A stretch of 64,000 nt of DNA from CAYOLL01 sp964404765 [NCBI: uncultured Gemmatimonadota bacterium] (GCA_964404765.1 CAYOLL010000003.1:20939-84938), one strand, 5' to 3'; shown: positions 16,808-26,300, numbered from the stretch's first letter. The notes: generated by a model not told the origin, from the letters alone. Program-made: numbers and translations.

Positions 16808-17596
16808 TTACAAACGCTCTGTGAATTTTAGTTTCTCTGAATAATCGGACAATAGCTGATGAATGCCTTCAACGCCGATATTAAAAAGTGGGTCGATAAT
16901 CGATACTCCATTCATAAATGGAGAACATATTTGATTGTAAGGGTGGGTTTCTAAATAGTGATAAAAATCTTGATAAATCAACCTGATTCCGACAGATTCA
17001 AAATCTTCTTCGGATTGGTACGCTTTCGCACCAGTGCCACTCAAATATACATTCCCTTGCAAGTGCTTAATAATTCGTATCACGTACTCAGTTTTGTAAC
17101 CTGAAACAGGTAAATGGCTGGAAATTTCAAACTGATGCTTGAAAGAAAGTAGTTTTACAATTTGTTTTACAATAAAAATAGTTGCCTCCGTGAATCTCTC
17201 AAAATGGTTACATTCATTGATTGTCTCTGACACAAACGGAAAGTATCTATCAAAATTCCGGCATTTTTTGTAGTGAAATGAAATTTTGTTTAAGTGATGT
17301 TCAATCCATTTTTCGTTATGATTGATATAGAGGTTTTTAATTGATTCTTGATGATGATGTTTTTTTATTGGCAATGAAAGGTATAGTTTTAGAGGTTGAT
17401 CTCTAGAAAGTTGATAATTATTTCTAATGAAAACGTGACGAGTAAAACTTGGTTTGGAAAACTGCACATCATCTAGAAACACAAAAATGTTAGAAAAATA
17501 TATCTTAAAAAAGAAACCAATCCAAGGTAAGTAATCCGGCTGGTTGATAGAGATGACGGTTGTATTTTTGTGATCGATGATTTTGCTTTTCATCAT
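16808..17596 (-). CDS. WbqC-like family protein
   Basis: A 262-residue protein that opens with VISINQPDYLPWIGFFFKIY and FVFLDDVQF, the hallmark of the WbqC family. Other family parts are a DxxVxISGTGAKAY-like segment (NVYLSGTGAKAYQSEEDF) and a C-terminal SIIDPLFNIG. WbqC-like proteins occur in O-antigen, exopolysaccharide and natural-product gene clusters, but their reaction is not established to my knowledge. It is the last gene of the seven-gene minus-strand operon, with the ATGA overlap (17593-17596) coupling it to the gene before. Base composition is clearly more AT-rich than flanking genes. Confidence 0.82.
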   Translation of the reverse strand: MMKSKIIDHKNTTVISINQPDYLPWIGFFFKIYFSNIFVFLDDVQFSKPSFTRHVFIRNNYQLSRDQPLKLYLSLPIKKHHHQESIKNLYINHNEKWIEHHLNKISFHYKKCRNFDRYFPFVSETINECNHFERFTEATIFIVKQIVKLLSFKHQFEISSHLPVSGYKTEYVIRIIKHLQGNVYLSGTGAKAYQSEEDFESVGIRLIYQDFYHYLETHPYNQICSPFMNGVSIIDPLFNIGVEGIHQLLSDYSEKLKFTERL

Positions 17597-18537
17597 GTTC
17601 GCATCCTCATATATCCTTGAAGCATCAGTCGCCTTTCATGTATTGGAACAATTCCTTGTGCCTCGCCCAGCTTGGTGCGGCTATGCGCTAAGCGACGTTG
17701 ATTAAAAAAAACCAGATGTTTTCGATCCACCAAAAAAACTTTTTTATTGAGATCAAGATTATTTTTCATTTTTTCCAGACCTTTCTTAATTAAATTTGTA
17801 CATCCGGTTTTTTCTCTCAAAATAATAGTATCGCTACCATCCAAATGAGGCAACATCTTAGTGGAAAAACGAATAAAACCGGTATCTGTGTTTTGGGGAA
17901 TCACGGAAAAGACGTTTAAATGCCTCCCTAAGCTGTAAGTATTTTCATCTTTCCAATAATGGAAAAAAGGTTGAGAGAGTATGTCGTATTCTTCTTCTAA
18001 TAAGCTTAATGCCGCCTCCTTTAATGGTGCTAACTCTGTATATCCTCCTCCTAAAGGATCAGAGCGATGACCCAAGAAAGCAATGACATCTGGAGGGTAT
18101 TGCCGTGCAATGTAATCAATGTGGAAAGGGTTTTCACCGACGCCGTGCGTTCTGTTTGGACGAGCATCTAAATTCACTGAAAGTGGATACCAAAATGGCT
18201 CATTGTTCGCATAAGGAAGAATAGGCGTTCCAATACCAAAGCAGAGTAGTGTGCTGATGTCCTGATATATTTCGTCAGGCAACATGTTTAAATCAATTCG
18301 TACAAACCCTGCACTTTGTGAATCGAAAATTTTTGCTCTAATTTTCGCAACAAAATCCGCATTCGTTTTTTGGTTGGATAACATTCGCACAATAAGTGTG
18401 GATATACTTGTAGACCTAACGCGAATGGGGCATCTATATCGTTCAGGAATTTTGCTATGAACCGTTTTCAGCTCTGAAAAAACGGATTCTGGTAGTTTTA
18501 TTAATTGCTCGGACAAACTATACATATCCTTACTCAT
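17593..18537 (-). CDS. Clavaminate-synthase-like Fe(II)/2-oxoglutarate dioxygenase
   Basis: A 314-residue enzyme with the facial triad of the TauD/CAS-like group: H139 and D141 in NPFHIDYIARQYPPD, the distal H285 in NQRRLAHSRTKLG, and candidate 2-oxoglutarate-binding arginines near R302/R303. The segment FHIDYIARQYPPDVIAFLGHR, GGGYTEL resembles the L-asparagine/L-arginine hydroxylase branch (AsnO, VioC, OrfP), which hydroxylates amino acids at the beta or gamma carbon. That makes a free or carrier-bound amino acid a plausible substrate, which is inference. It lies 10 bases after the PIG-L gene. An amidinotransferase-like gene in the same operon acts on guanidino compounds in known relatives. 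Confidence 0.7.
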   Translation of the reverse strand: MSKDMYSLSEQLIKLPESVFSELKTVHSKIPERYRCPIRVRSTSISTLIVRMLSNQKTNADFVAKIRAKIFDSQSAGFVRIDLNMLPDEIYQDISTLLCFGIGTPILPYANNEPFWYPLSVNLDARPNRTHGVGENPFHIDYIARQYPPDVIAFLGHRSDPLGGGYTELAPLKEAALSLLEEEYDILSQPFFHYWKDENTYSLGRHLNVFSVIPQNTDTGFIRFSTKMLPHLDGSDTIILREKTGCTNLIKKGLEKMKNNLDLNKKVFLVDRKHLVFFNQRRLAHSRTKLGEAQGIVPIHERRLMLQGYMRMRT

Positions 18538-18547
18538 AACTCATAAT

Positions 18548-19231
18548 TCATACGTGAATGATTTTGGAAACAAAACTCTCGAACAACATCCCATTTCGAT
18601 AATAATCAGCCCCGGCGGATAACGCATTTCTTTGACATCTTAATAGATGAAACTCTCTCGTCAAATAAACCCTGCCTGCTTGGCTTTTATGAACATTTAT
18701 AGCGTTTATTTTATCTTCAAAAAAATCTGTAATGTTAACAAAAAAATTGGGATTAAAAGCTATTTTGAAAGATTGAAGTGGTTCAGGCATCAGAATCTTT
18801 TTTAAACCGGATAATCTTACCGAAGCATTTAATACGCATTGTCCTGTTACAACATGATCTTGATGGTCGAATCCACTGCCTTCTACATAATGGGTAATTA
18901 GTATTTCGGGGCTAATTTTTATTAAATACCTTTCAATATCTGATATCAACTGATTATTCATCTGAATATGACTGTCATTATAACCCAAAAACTCTATTTG
19001 GACGTTTAACCCCTCAAATGCTTTCAATGTCTCTCGGGCACGAATATCTGTATCAATAGAATCTCTCTCTAAACGGTCTTTATCTTTGACAGAAATACCT
19101 TGTTTTCCATTACACACGATTAACAAGTAAACATTAAAGTTCTCTTGTAAGTATTTTTTTATTGTACCATAACACAACAACTCGGCATCATCCGGGTGAG
19201 CCATTATCAATGCAAGCGTGGACAGATTCAT
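18548..19231 (-). CDS. PIG-L family deacetylase
   Basis: A 227-residue zinc-dependent de-N-acetylase. It starts ALIMAHPDDAELLCYGTI with the AHPDD zinc motif at about residues 10-14; the third ligand lies in GSGFDHQDHVVTGQCV. The family removes acetyl from N-acetylglucosaminyl conjugates, including GlcNAc-inositol in mycothiol, GlcNAc-malate in bacillithiol and teicoplanin-type antibiotics. In this operon the likely substrate is a conjugate made by the neighbouring glycosyltransferase. The gene follows the amidinotransferase-like gene by 18 bases. Confidence 0.88.
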   Translation of the reverse strand: MNLSTLALIMAHPDDAELLCYGTIKKYLQENFNVYLLIVCNGKQGISVKDKDRLERDSIDTDIRARETLKAFEGLNVQIEFLGYNDSHIQMNNQLISDIERYLIKISPEILITHYVEGSGFDHQDHVVTGQCVLNASVRLSGLKKILMPEPLQSFKIAFNPNFFVNITDFFEDKINAINVHKSQAGRVYLTREFHLLRCQRNALSAGADYYRNGMLFESFVSKIIHV

Positions 19232-19249
19232 TTTAATCCTTTCTCATTT

Positions 19250-20200
19250 TTATACTAATGCTCTTTTAAGGACACCGGTTATGCAATGAATAGCGCCCCC
19301 ACCTTTCATTAACTCACTCACATCGACTTCAATGGATTCGATTCCGTATTTATTTAACAATTTTCTCATTTCTGGGCAACCCGCGGGCATTACCACCCTG
19401 CTACCATCCAGCGGAACCATATTGATTGCCATTTTTTGAAGCGTTTCTTCGTTGTGAGGCAATTCAATAATTGTAAAACCAAAGGATTTTAATGCTTCGT
19501 AAATCACATAGCTGATGTACTTCGGTATGATCAACGCTTTATTTTTGTCGACTATATTTAACACGCCATCAAGATGCCCACATCCGTAAGTGGTTTGAAC
19601 AATTGTAACGTTAACTCCCTGCCATTCCATGCATTGCTTAATTTGTATAGCACCGGTCATGTTAGAACGTAGCCCAACTCCTAAAATCACGGCAGTAGCG
19701 TTGATATACATTACATCAGGCCCTTCAAAGTGTGCATACCCGCTTACATTCATCAAAATCGGATAACAATTAATTGCAATACATCGCTGCACCGCTACTT
19801 CTTCCCCTGCTCTCACATCGGAAGCAGGTCTCATTATAATAGCACCATGTGAGGTCATTGTAAATAAATCTCGCATAAAATAATGATTTGGTTTTGCCAA
19901 GTTACCTGGTTCCAAATATACAACGTTTACCCCATTTTTTTGATATACTTCTGCCAGCTTATCATGCTGTTCCTGAGCTCTTGCTAAATCTATCAACTCA
20001 TTCCAGTGTGCGGAATCAGGATTGCTTATGGCATTAATTTCATCCCCTGGACGATGAAGCAGCACCGTCTTTAAGGCATTATACTCGCTGTTACATCCAC
20101 AGGTTTTCCAAAGAGTCCCTATATCGTTAATACTTGGAAGCGCTCTCACTTGCCAGCCTTCTCCACCATGAGAAACTCCAACCTGATGTAAATTTTTCAT
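19250..20200 (-). CDS. Arginine-deiminase/amidinotransferase superfamily enzyme
   Basis: A 316-residue guanidino-group-modifying enzyme. Active-site residues line up: D111 in HYFMRDLF, E159 in FEGPDV, H209 in CGHLDGVL and the nucleophile C306 in GGGAIHCITG. The last motif is very close to that of arginine deiminases and amidinotransferases. The fold forms a thiouronium intermediate on Cys, then transfers the amidino group to an amine or water. Which of these occurs is not decided by sequence. A role in bulk arginine catabolism is unlikely, since no carbamate kinase or ornithine transcarbamylase is near. It overlaps the glycosyltransferase stop by 4 bases. Confidence 0.85.
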   Translation of the reverse strand: MKNLHQVGVSHGGEGWQVRALPSINDIGTLWKTCGCNSEYNALKTVLLHRPGDEINAISNPDSAHWNELIDLARAQEQHDKLAEVYQKNGVNVVYLEPGNLAKPNHYFMRDLFTMTSHGAIIMRPASDVRAGEEVAVQRCIAINCYPILMNVSGYAHFEGPDVMYINATAVILGVGLRSNMTGAIQIKQCMEWQGVNVTIVQTTYGCGHLDGVLNIVDKNKALIIPKYISYVIYEALKSFGFTIIELPHNEETLQKMAINMVPLDGSRVVMPAGCPEMRKLLNKYGIESIEVDVSELMKGGGAIHCITGVLKRALV

Positions 20201-21162
20201 ATGACATTCCTTATCTTATGATCTCTAAATTTTTTGCCGCCGCTGAACCAAAGTATTAAAGCAATCCACGACGTAAGCGGGTAAAACCAGAACCATAATA
20301 CTCCATACAACCAAATTGTTTTTTTATGGTGTCCACCATACTGAAGCTGGCCAAGGAAAGCTATAAGTGCAACTATATTATTAATCACGAAAAATAAGAT
20401 CACACCATATATTAGCGAGGTAAAATAGGAGACCATCATGAGTATGGGTAATGTGCTTAAAAATAGTGCAAACCGAAATCGAAAAATGATATTTTCGTAC
20501 GCAAAACGTATTCGTTGTTCCCAGAACTGCCTCCAAGTTCTTTCAACAGAAATCATTTGAAGCGGAGGGAAAGAGACATATCGAAAGCGTTGGCTGGATT
20601 TTCGACAATGAGATTCTATCGCAAGTTCATCAAATAATACATCTTTTCGATCAAAAAAAGAAATTTTTAACATCGTTTTTTGAAAGCAAACATTGCCCCA
20701 AAATTGTTTCAACGGCGATACCATATTTATGATGTAAATTCCTGCTAACTCAATAGAATCAAAAAAAGATGGTTTTTCATAGCGGACCATACATCGAATG
20801 ATGTCTGCATCTTGAAAAGCGTTTAGGATAGCAGAAACATTTTGCGCGGTAGGCCGAACATCATCATCGAAAAGCGCAACGCAATTTCCATATGTTTTTT
20901 CTAATGCGGCTTGAATACTGTTAAGTTTGCAATTATCTCCTTGTTGACATGGGCTTGCAGGTTTGAAATGCAAAATGTTCGGGTTATTATCAAGTTTCCG
21001 ATCAAGTCTATCAAAAACATCTTCCTTGGAATCATCAACAACCACAATCTGAATTGAGTTGCATGCCATCGCCAATTGATTGTAGCATTCCGAAAATCCA
21101 TGCAACACATCAAAATTGTTTGCTTTGATGGGAATTATAATGCTCAGGACTGGTCTAAACAT
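20197..21162 (-). CDS. Membrane-bound family 2 glycosyltransferase
   Basis: A 321-residue protein with a cytoplasmic GT-A domain (about 5-215) starting VLSIIIPIKANN, with IVVVDDS (39-45) and the metal-binding LFDDDVRP (D99-D101). A later FWEQRIRFAYENI resembles the Q(Q/R)xRW region. Three to four membrane helices follow (about 230-310). It probably transfers a sugar from a nucleotide donor to a lipid or membrane-proximal acceptor. Donor and acceptor are unknown. It lies 31 bases after the kinase gene. Confidence 0.82.
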   Translation of the reverse strand: MFRPVLSIIIPIKANNFDVLHGFSECYNQLAMACNSIQIVVVDDSKEDVFDRLDRKLDNNPNILHFKPASPCQQGDNCKLNSIQAALEKTYGNCVALFDDDVRPTAQNVSAILNAFQDADIIRCMVRYEKPSFFDSIELAGIYIINMVSPLKQFWGNVCFQKTMLKISFFDRKDVLFDELAIESHCRKSSQRFRYVSFPPLQMISVERTWRQFWEQRIRFAYENIIFRFRFALFLSTLPILMMVSYFTSLIYGVILFFVINNIVALIAFLGQLQYGGHHKKTIWLYGVLWFWFYPLTSWIALILWFSGGKKFRDHKIRNVI

Positions 21163-21193
21163 TTGTGGTATCTCGATCTATGGTTGTGCTATG

Positions 21194-22273
21194 CTAAAAA
21201 TATTTCAATAATGTCTTCAATATTTTCTGATCGAGTTTTAAAATAACCCAAAGGGATGTTAAGGAATCTAAAGCAGGTTTTATATCAATAATAAAATCAG
21301 GTTGTTTTTCTTTGATAATTGCGGCTTTTGAACGCCATCCAATAGATTTACAAATTCGGCTTATTGCCGTAAGTTTCAAATAGTGCTTAAAGCTATTATA
21401 ATGGCAAATCGGTTTTTCTGGATATGCTTTACCCCAAAACTCCTGCATAAGTTTTTCTTGAACACATGAATCCAAATCTATCTTACGGTCATATATTAGC
21501 GACGCTATATCGTATGTAAATGGCCCTAAACAAGCATCTTGGAAATCTAAAATCCACGGACTATTCTTATATAGTAAAATGTTTTTAGATTGATAATCTC
21601 TGTGAATAAGCGTTACTGGTATAGCTTCAATTTCTTCCGACAATTCTTTAAAGTATTCAGTGAGCTTTTTGATCTCCAGCTCATCATTTCCCCTCGTTTC
21701 CCCTTTTAGAACACCGAATTTAATAAACTCCTGAAATTCCAAAAACACAGTCTCCCTCTCCATTCTTCTTTGAAAACAGAGGTGTTTTTCTTGACGAGTT
21801 ATTTTTTGTAGCAGTACTAACCACTCGATAAGCTTTTGAAAAGTAGAGTTAGATTCCTCTGTTGATGGTAGTCGTTGCATATATGTATATAAACTTTCCT
21901 GTCCTAAGTACTCAATTATAGAGACGCTAGCATGAATTGAGTAGCCATAGATTTCAGGTATATATGGAAGAAACTTTGCTAAAAGGTTGTGAACATGAAT
22001 AAATATTTCTGTTTGGTTTAGTCCACCTCCATCAAAATCTACAAAAATTTCCTCTGAAATAGGCCCGTTTTTTGGAAATTTAATGACGATATAATCTACA
22101 CCCTGAATACTGAACTTATAAAATTGTTTGCCTGACGTACCACCAATTACTGGATACAGACCTGTTTTCGATTGCCTAAACTCAAAATAAAGTTTATGCC
22201 GTTTATCCCAATTGACTAATGCGAGCGCAGTTAAGAGTTCTGAAATAAATTTTGTCGAATTCTCATTCTTCAT
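21194..22273 (-). CDS. AmgK/aminoglycoside-phosphotransferase-like kinase
   Basis: A 359-residue kinase of the choline/aminoglycoside kinase fold. The catalytic loop is HRDYQSKN (H224, D226, N231) and the metal-binding DFQDA has D243, followed by GPFTYDIASLIYD. This HRDYxSKN...DFQDAxxGPxxYD pattern is close to AmgK, which phosphorylates the anomeric hydroxyl of MurNAc/GlcNAc in cell-wall recycling. A sugar-1-kinase is therefore a better guess than drug resistance. The partner uridylyltransferase (MurU) is absent. The start is uncertain: ATG at 22273 (used) or 22300, both overlapping the upstream gene. Confidence 0.72.
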   Translation of the reverse strand: MKNENSTKFISELLTALALVNWDKRHKLYFEFRQSKTGLYPVIGGTSGKQFYKFSIQGVDYIVIKFPKNGPISEEIFVDFDGGGLNQTEIFIHVHNLLAKFLPYIPEIYGYSIHASVSIIEYLGQESLYTYMQRLPSTEESNSTFQKLIEWLVLLQKITRQEKHLCFQRRMERETVFLEFQEFIKFGVLKGETRGNDELEIKKLTEYFKELSEEIEAIPVTLIHRDYQSKNILLYKNSPWILDFQDACLGPFTYDIASLIYDRKIDLDSCVQEKLMQEFWGKAYPEKPICHYNSFKHYLKLTAISRICKSIGWRSKAAIIKEKQPDFIIDIKPALDSLTSLWVILKLDQKILKTLLKYF

Positions 22274-23000
22274 TAAAACCAAATCCAAGTTCGTCTCCAT
22301 TTAATGTTTTGATGTTGGAGTGCAATATAATTCGATAGATGGCTCTTTCCCCATGAAATGGGTTAGCACCATGTAGCCAACGTCCGTTTTGAACCAGATA
22401 CCCTTGATTTTCCTGTAATTGAAAAGAAAAAGATAGCTTATGGACGTAGTCTATGAAAATCGGTATGTAATGCAGTATTGCTGAGGAAAAATATCCGCCT
22501 TTGTAATCAAAACGAAATTTTAAAAATATACTGCCATCTTCAGATTTATTAAAAATGGAACCAGTTGAAACATGTGGAGGCATAAAACCATAGACTGTTG
22601 TTTCAGGTTCGAAAAGTTTTGCTACTATTCCAGGATGATCCGTTTTTAAGATTTTATGTAACTCTTTTCCATCGACAAAGAGAGAGTAGCCGCCTTCGGC
22701 AGCCTGTTTTCTACAAACAACAAACACTATGTTAGGGGGCCGCGCCATACTGGCGCGATCTGTATGATAAAAACTTCCCGCTCCCCCATTAGGCCAATGT
22801 ATGCCTTTTATTCCCCTATCATTTGTATCATCTTGAATTAAAATATCTCCAAGCGATTCTGCGATTCTTAGCATTTTCTCAGAAGATTCTATTCTATCGA
22901 CAGTAACAAAACCGACTTTTTTTAATTGCTCGGTCATGTTAATCAAAAAATTTTTGCTACTTGTATCAACCAAATATTTTTGAAAGAGTAAGTTGTCCAC
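22263..23000 (-). CDS. TauD/TfdA-like Fe(II)/2-oxoglutarate dioxygenase
   Basis: A 245-residue enzyme with the iron triad H79 and D81 in SFYHTDRASM and H210 in GRWLHGANPF. R219 or R223 in GERAIYRI is the likely 2-oxoglutarate contact. It is distinct from the larger dioxygenase in the same operon. It is the first gene of the operon and starts with GTG at 23000, preceded by GGAGGA five bases upstream. Substrate is unknown; relatives hydroxylate amino acids, taurine or carrier-bound intermediates. Genes 16808-23000 share strand, tight spacing and AT-rich composition. Confidence 0.78.
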   Translation of the reverse strand: MDNLLFQKYLVDTSSKNFLINMTEQLKKVGFVTVDRIESSEKMLRIAESLGDILIQDDTNDRGIKGIHWPNGGAGSFYHTDRASMARPPNIVFVVCRKQAAEGGYSLFVDGKELHKILKTDHPGIVAKLFEPETTVYGFMPPHVSTGSIFNKSEDGSIFLKFRFDYKGGYFSSAILHYIPIFIDYVHKLSFSFQLQENQGYLVQNGRWLHGANPFHGERAIYRIILHSNIKTLNGDELGFGFNEE

Positions 23001-23348
23001 TTTTGTCCTCCGTTATTTACAATTCAAACGAGCTGGAATCGACGGCATCCAATTCAAAATTTGTCCTCGCAAAGACGGTGACAAACAACCACTTTGCGAC
23101 AAGGCTTCAAGGTAAGATAAACGTTGAAATGAAGGACGGACTTTCTGCTGCCAGTTACCACCACGCCTGAATCGAAGCGCAACCTGCTTCCAGCTGACAC
23201 CGAACATGGCTTGAGCGGCGCTAACACCGGCTTCAGGCGACGGCGCGGGAAGGAAATGTTGGCGCGGAAGGATAAACTTGCCATCGGCCCGCCCAACTCG
23301 GCGCGGAGAAACCGCGCCGGTCGTCAACAAGCAGTCGTCCAGCAAAAC
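23001..23348. other. 348-bp non-coding segment between the operon and the giant gene
   Basis: This stretch should hold the promoter of the minus-strand operon, but no clear -35/-10 pair is visible. The part 23040-23345 is GC-rich like the host and contains GTCCTCGCAAAGACGG and CACTTTGCGACAAGGC, a loose inverted pair that may be an old dispersed repeat. A minus-strand frame (23013-23345) has no start signal or recognisable domain and I do not call it. Confidence 0.5.
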
Positions 23349-26300
23349 TCATCGCATCAACGTCATCTTCAACGTTTGCCGCTCCCCGCCGCTTTCCAGT
23401 TGGTACAGATACGTGCCGCCGGCAACAGGCCGCCCGGCTTCGTTAGTCCCGTCCCACAAGATCGTATGATAACCCGTTTCCAGCCCGGCATTTAACAGCG
23501 TTTTGACAAAGCGGCCGTCAATGTTGTAGACTTTTAGGCTGACGGTTTGGGCGCGCGGCAATTCTAAGCGAATCGTGGTCAGGCCGCCGAATTGGAACGG
23601 GTTCGGATAGTTTTGCCATAGACGCAAAGCGGTCGGCACGGCGGCGGCGCTCTGTTGCAACGGGCCAAATTCAAAAACAGAGCCGTTGGCGTCCAATCCT
23701 TCCAGCCAATACAAATATGTTGCTTCGGGGCGAACCGTCTGGTCTTTGAAACGATAGGCCAAGCCGTTCGCCAAGAGCATTGTCTCATTGACTTTTTGGC
23801 GATCGGTCAATACACCGGCCTCTGTTCGATAGACATGGAAGCCGATGGGCGTCGAAGCTTCGCTGACCAACCATTCCAACTCGATCAATCCGGGCTTAGC
23901 CGTGGCCGTAAACGACAGCAGTTCCACGCTGACTTTCTTGTGCGAGCCACGCACCACCACGTTGACAACAGGATTATCCGGATCGTCCGAACGAACTTGC
24001 AGCGTGTCAATAATCAGCGTGTCTGTTTCAATCGGTGTAAAGGTGACGGTCACAAAGGCGTTGCCGTCGGTTATAATCGGTGTGCGCGGAATGTTGGTGA
24101 TGCGGATACGGTCGCTGTGCCGGGTCACTTCCAGCACTTGCAGCGGAGCGCGGCCGATGTTGCGGATTTCCATTTCCCAATTGGTGCTTTGATCGACCGC
24201 GCCAAAGTTATGGCTTGTTTGCGGCAAAAGAATATCCGGCTGAATGCCCGCGCCGCCGACAAAAATCTTGACCAGCGGTTCATCGGTATCGTTTGAGGCA
24301 ATGCTAATCTCGGCCGTGTAACTGCGCGGGCCGCGCGGCGCAAAGACAATCCTGAAGTCCAGCGTATCATTGCCCGGAATCACCGCCGGGAAAGTCAAAC
24401 CGCTGATTGTAAAAATGGAATCCATCGAGCTGGTGATGGCGGAAATCGTCAGTGAACCGTTGCCAAGGTTAAAGATCGAGAAATTGCGCACACTATTTTG
24501 CATCACCCGCACATCGCCAAAGGTGGCGACCGAGGCCGAGAGCTGAATTTCCGGAGACACGCCGATCCCGGACAGCCCGATGGTATAAGCGGCAGCGTTA
24601 AAGGCATCGCTGCGAATCGTCAATTGACCGGTGTATGCTGTCGCGGCCTGCGGCCGGAAGCTGACCCGTATCTGCTTGGTCTGACCGGGCGCGATGGAGT
24701 CGGGCTGTGCAAAACCTGACAGGTCTTGAAGACCTGTCAGGTTTATTTGGGGGGACTTGCCAGCTACAACCGCGCTGATCCATTCGACGCCGAAGATGTC
24801 CGGCTTGTCGGCGGTCATATCGGTGATGGTCAACGTGGCATCGCCGGTATTGCTCAGGGTGATCAGGCGCTCGATTCGCTGATTGACATCGGCATTGCCG
24901 AAATTTTGGGTCGTCGGGTTGGCGGCAATAACCGGGGCCAGGCCGCGTCCGCTCATGTTCAGCGTCAGCGTTGGCCGGGCGGCGTCATTGGTGCGCACGA
25001 TCAAAGTGCCGGTATATTGCTGGCGCAGTTTCGGCGTAAATCGAATCGGCAAAGTCACCGTTTCCAGCGAGTTAATGGACAGCGGGAACTGCGCATTGTT
25101 AGCAAAACGGAACGCGCTCGTGTCGGAGAAAACCGGGTTGGACAACACCAGCGCCGCGTCACCCAGATTCTGGACGCTGACTAACCAGGAATCGCTGTTG
25201 CGGCCGACGCGCACCGGGCCGAAGTTTCTGACGACCTCGTTGATATTAACGACCGGGGCCGCGCCCATGCCGAACAGGTTGACTGTGACGACCGGCTCGT
25301 CAGCGTCGTCGCTGCGCACGGTCAGTACGGCGGTGTAGTTTTGGCGGGCCGTCGGCGTAAACTTGACGGTATACGTGGCTGTCGCGCCGGGATTGATCGG
25401 CCCGATTTGACCGGTGACCGTAAAAGCGGCATTGTTGGCTTGCGCGGATTGAATTGTCAATGGCCCACTGCCGGTGTTACGCACCACCAACGGCCAGGTC
25501 GGCGCTTCGCCAATCGTCACCGGGCCAAAATCGTAATTAAACACATCCACCAGAATTTCGGGCGATGTGCCGCGTCCGCGCAGCGTCACGGTTTGGTCGG
25601 GAATGTTATCGGCATTGGAATGGATCACCAGCGTCGCCGCGGCCTCGCCTTCGTGCACGGCCGTATACGTCAGGCTCAGGTTGGCCGATCCGCCCGGCGC
25701 AACATTCAACGGCAGGGTAACGCCGCTCACGGCAAATTGGTCGCTGATCAAATCAATGCTAAAGATATTCAAATTGACATTGCCGTTATTGGTCACGCGC
25801 AGCGACCGTGAGGCGCTCTGGCCCAAGTTCATCGAACCGAAGTCGAAGTCACCGGCCGAATATTGGGCAATGGCCGAGGCCTTCGAGCCGGTCAATTGAA
25901 CACTTACGGTACCTTCGTCCGGATCGTTGGTCGTGATTGTAATTGTCCCGCTAACGGGCGTGACGGTAGCCGGGTAAAACGTCACATAAATCTGCATGTT
26001 TTCACCGGCCGGAATAATCTGTGGAAAAACGGTCGGGTGCGTCACCACAAACGCCGAATTATTGCTGACAATGTTGTTGATCGACAGCGGTCCGATGGGC
26101 GTCGTGGGCGACGAAACAATATTTTCGATCAGGAAACTCCACTCGGTCGGCCGGGCCACTGCGCCGTAATTGTGCGAGAACGGGAAGACCAGCGGCGCCG
26201 GCACGTTCAGTTCCGGGGCGGGCACCACGATGCCGCGACCGGTCAGACTGACGCTGATGGTCGGCGGATCGTTACTGACGATTTGCAGCGTATTGGCATA

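Noticed and set aside
16808-23000. Classical O-antigen or antibiotic-resistance locus
   Set aside because: One glycosyltransferase and no sugar-nucleotide pathway or polymerase/flippase genes argue against O-antigen; the kinase motif is nearer to AmgK than to resistance APHs.
23013-23345. 110-codon minus-strand frame between the operon and the giant gene
   Set aside because: It has no Shine-Dalgarno, no domain and looks like translation of a degenerate repeat.
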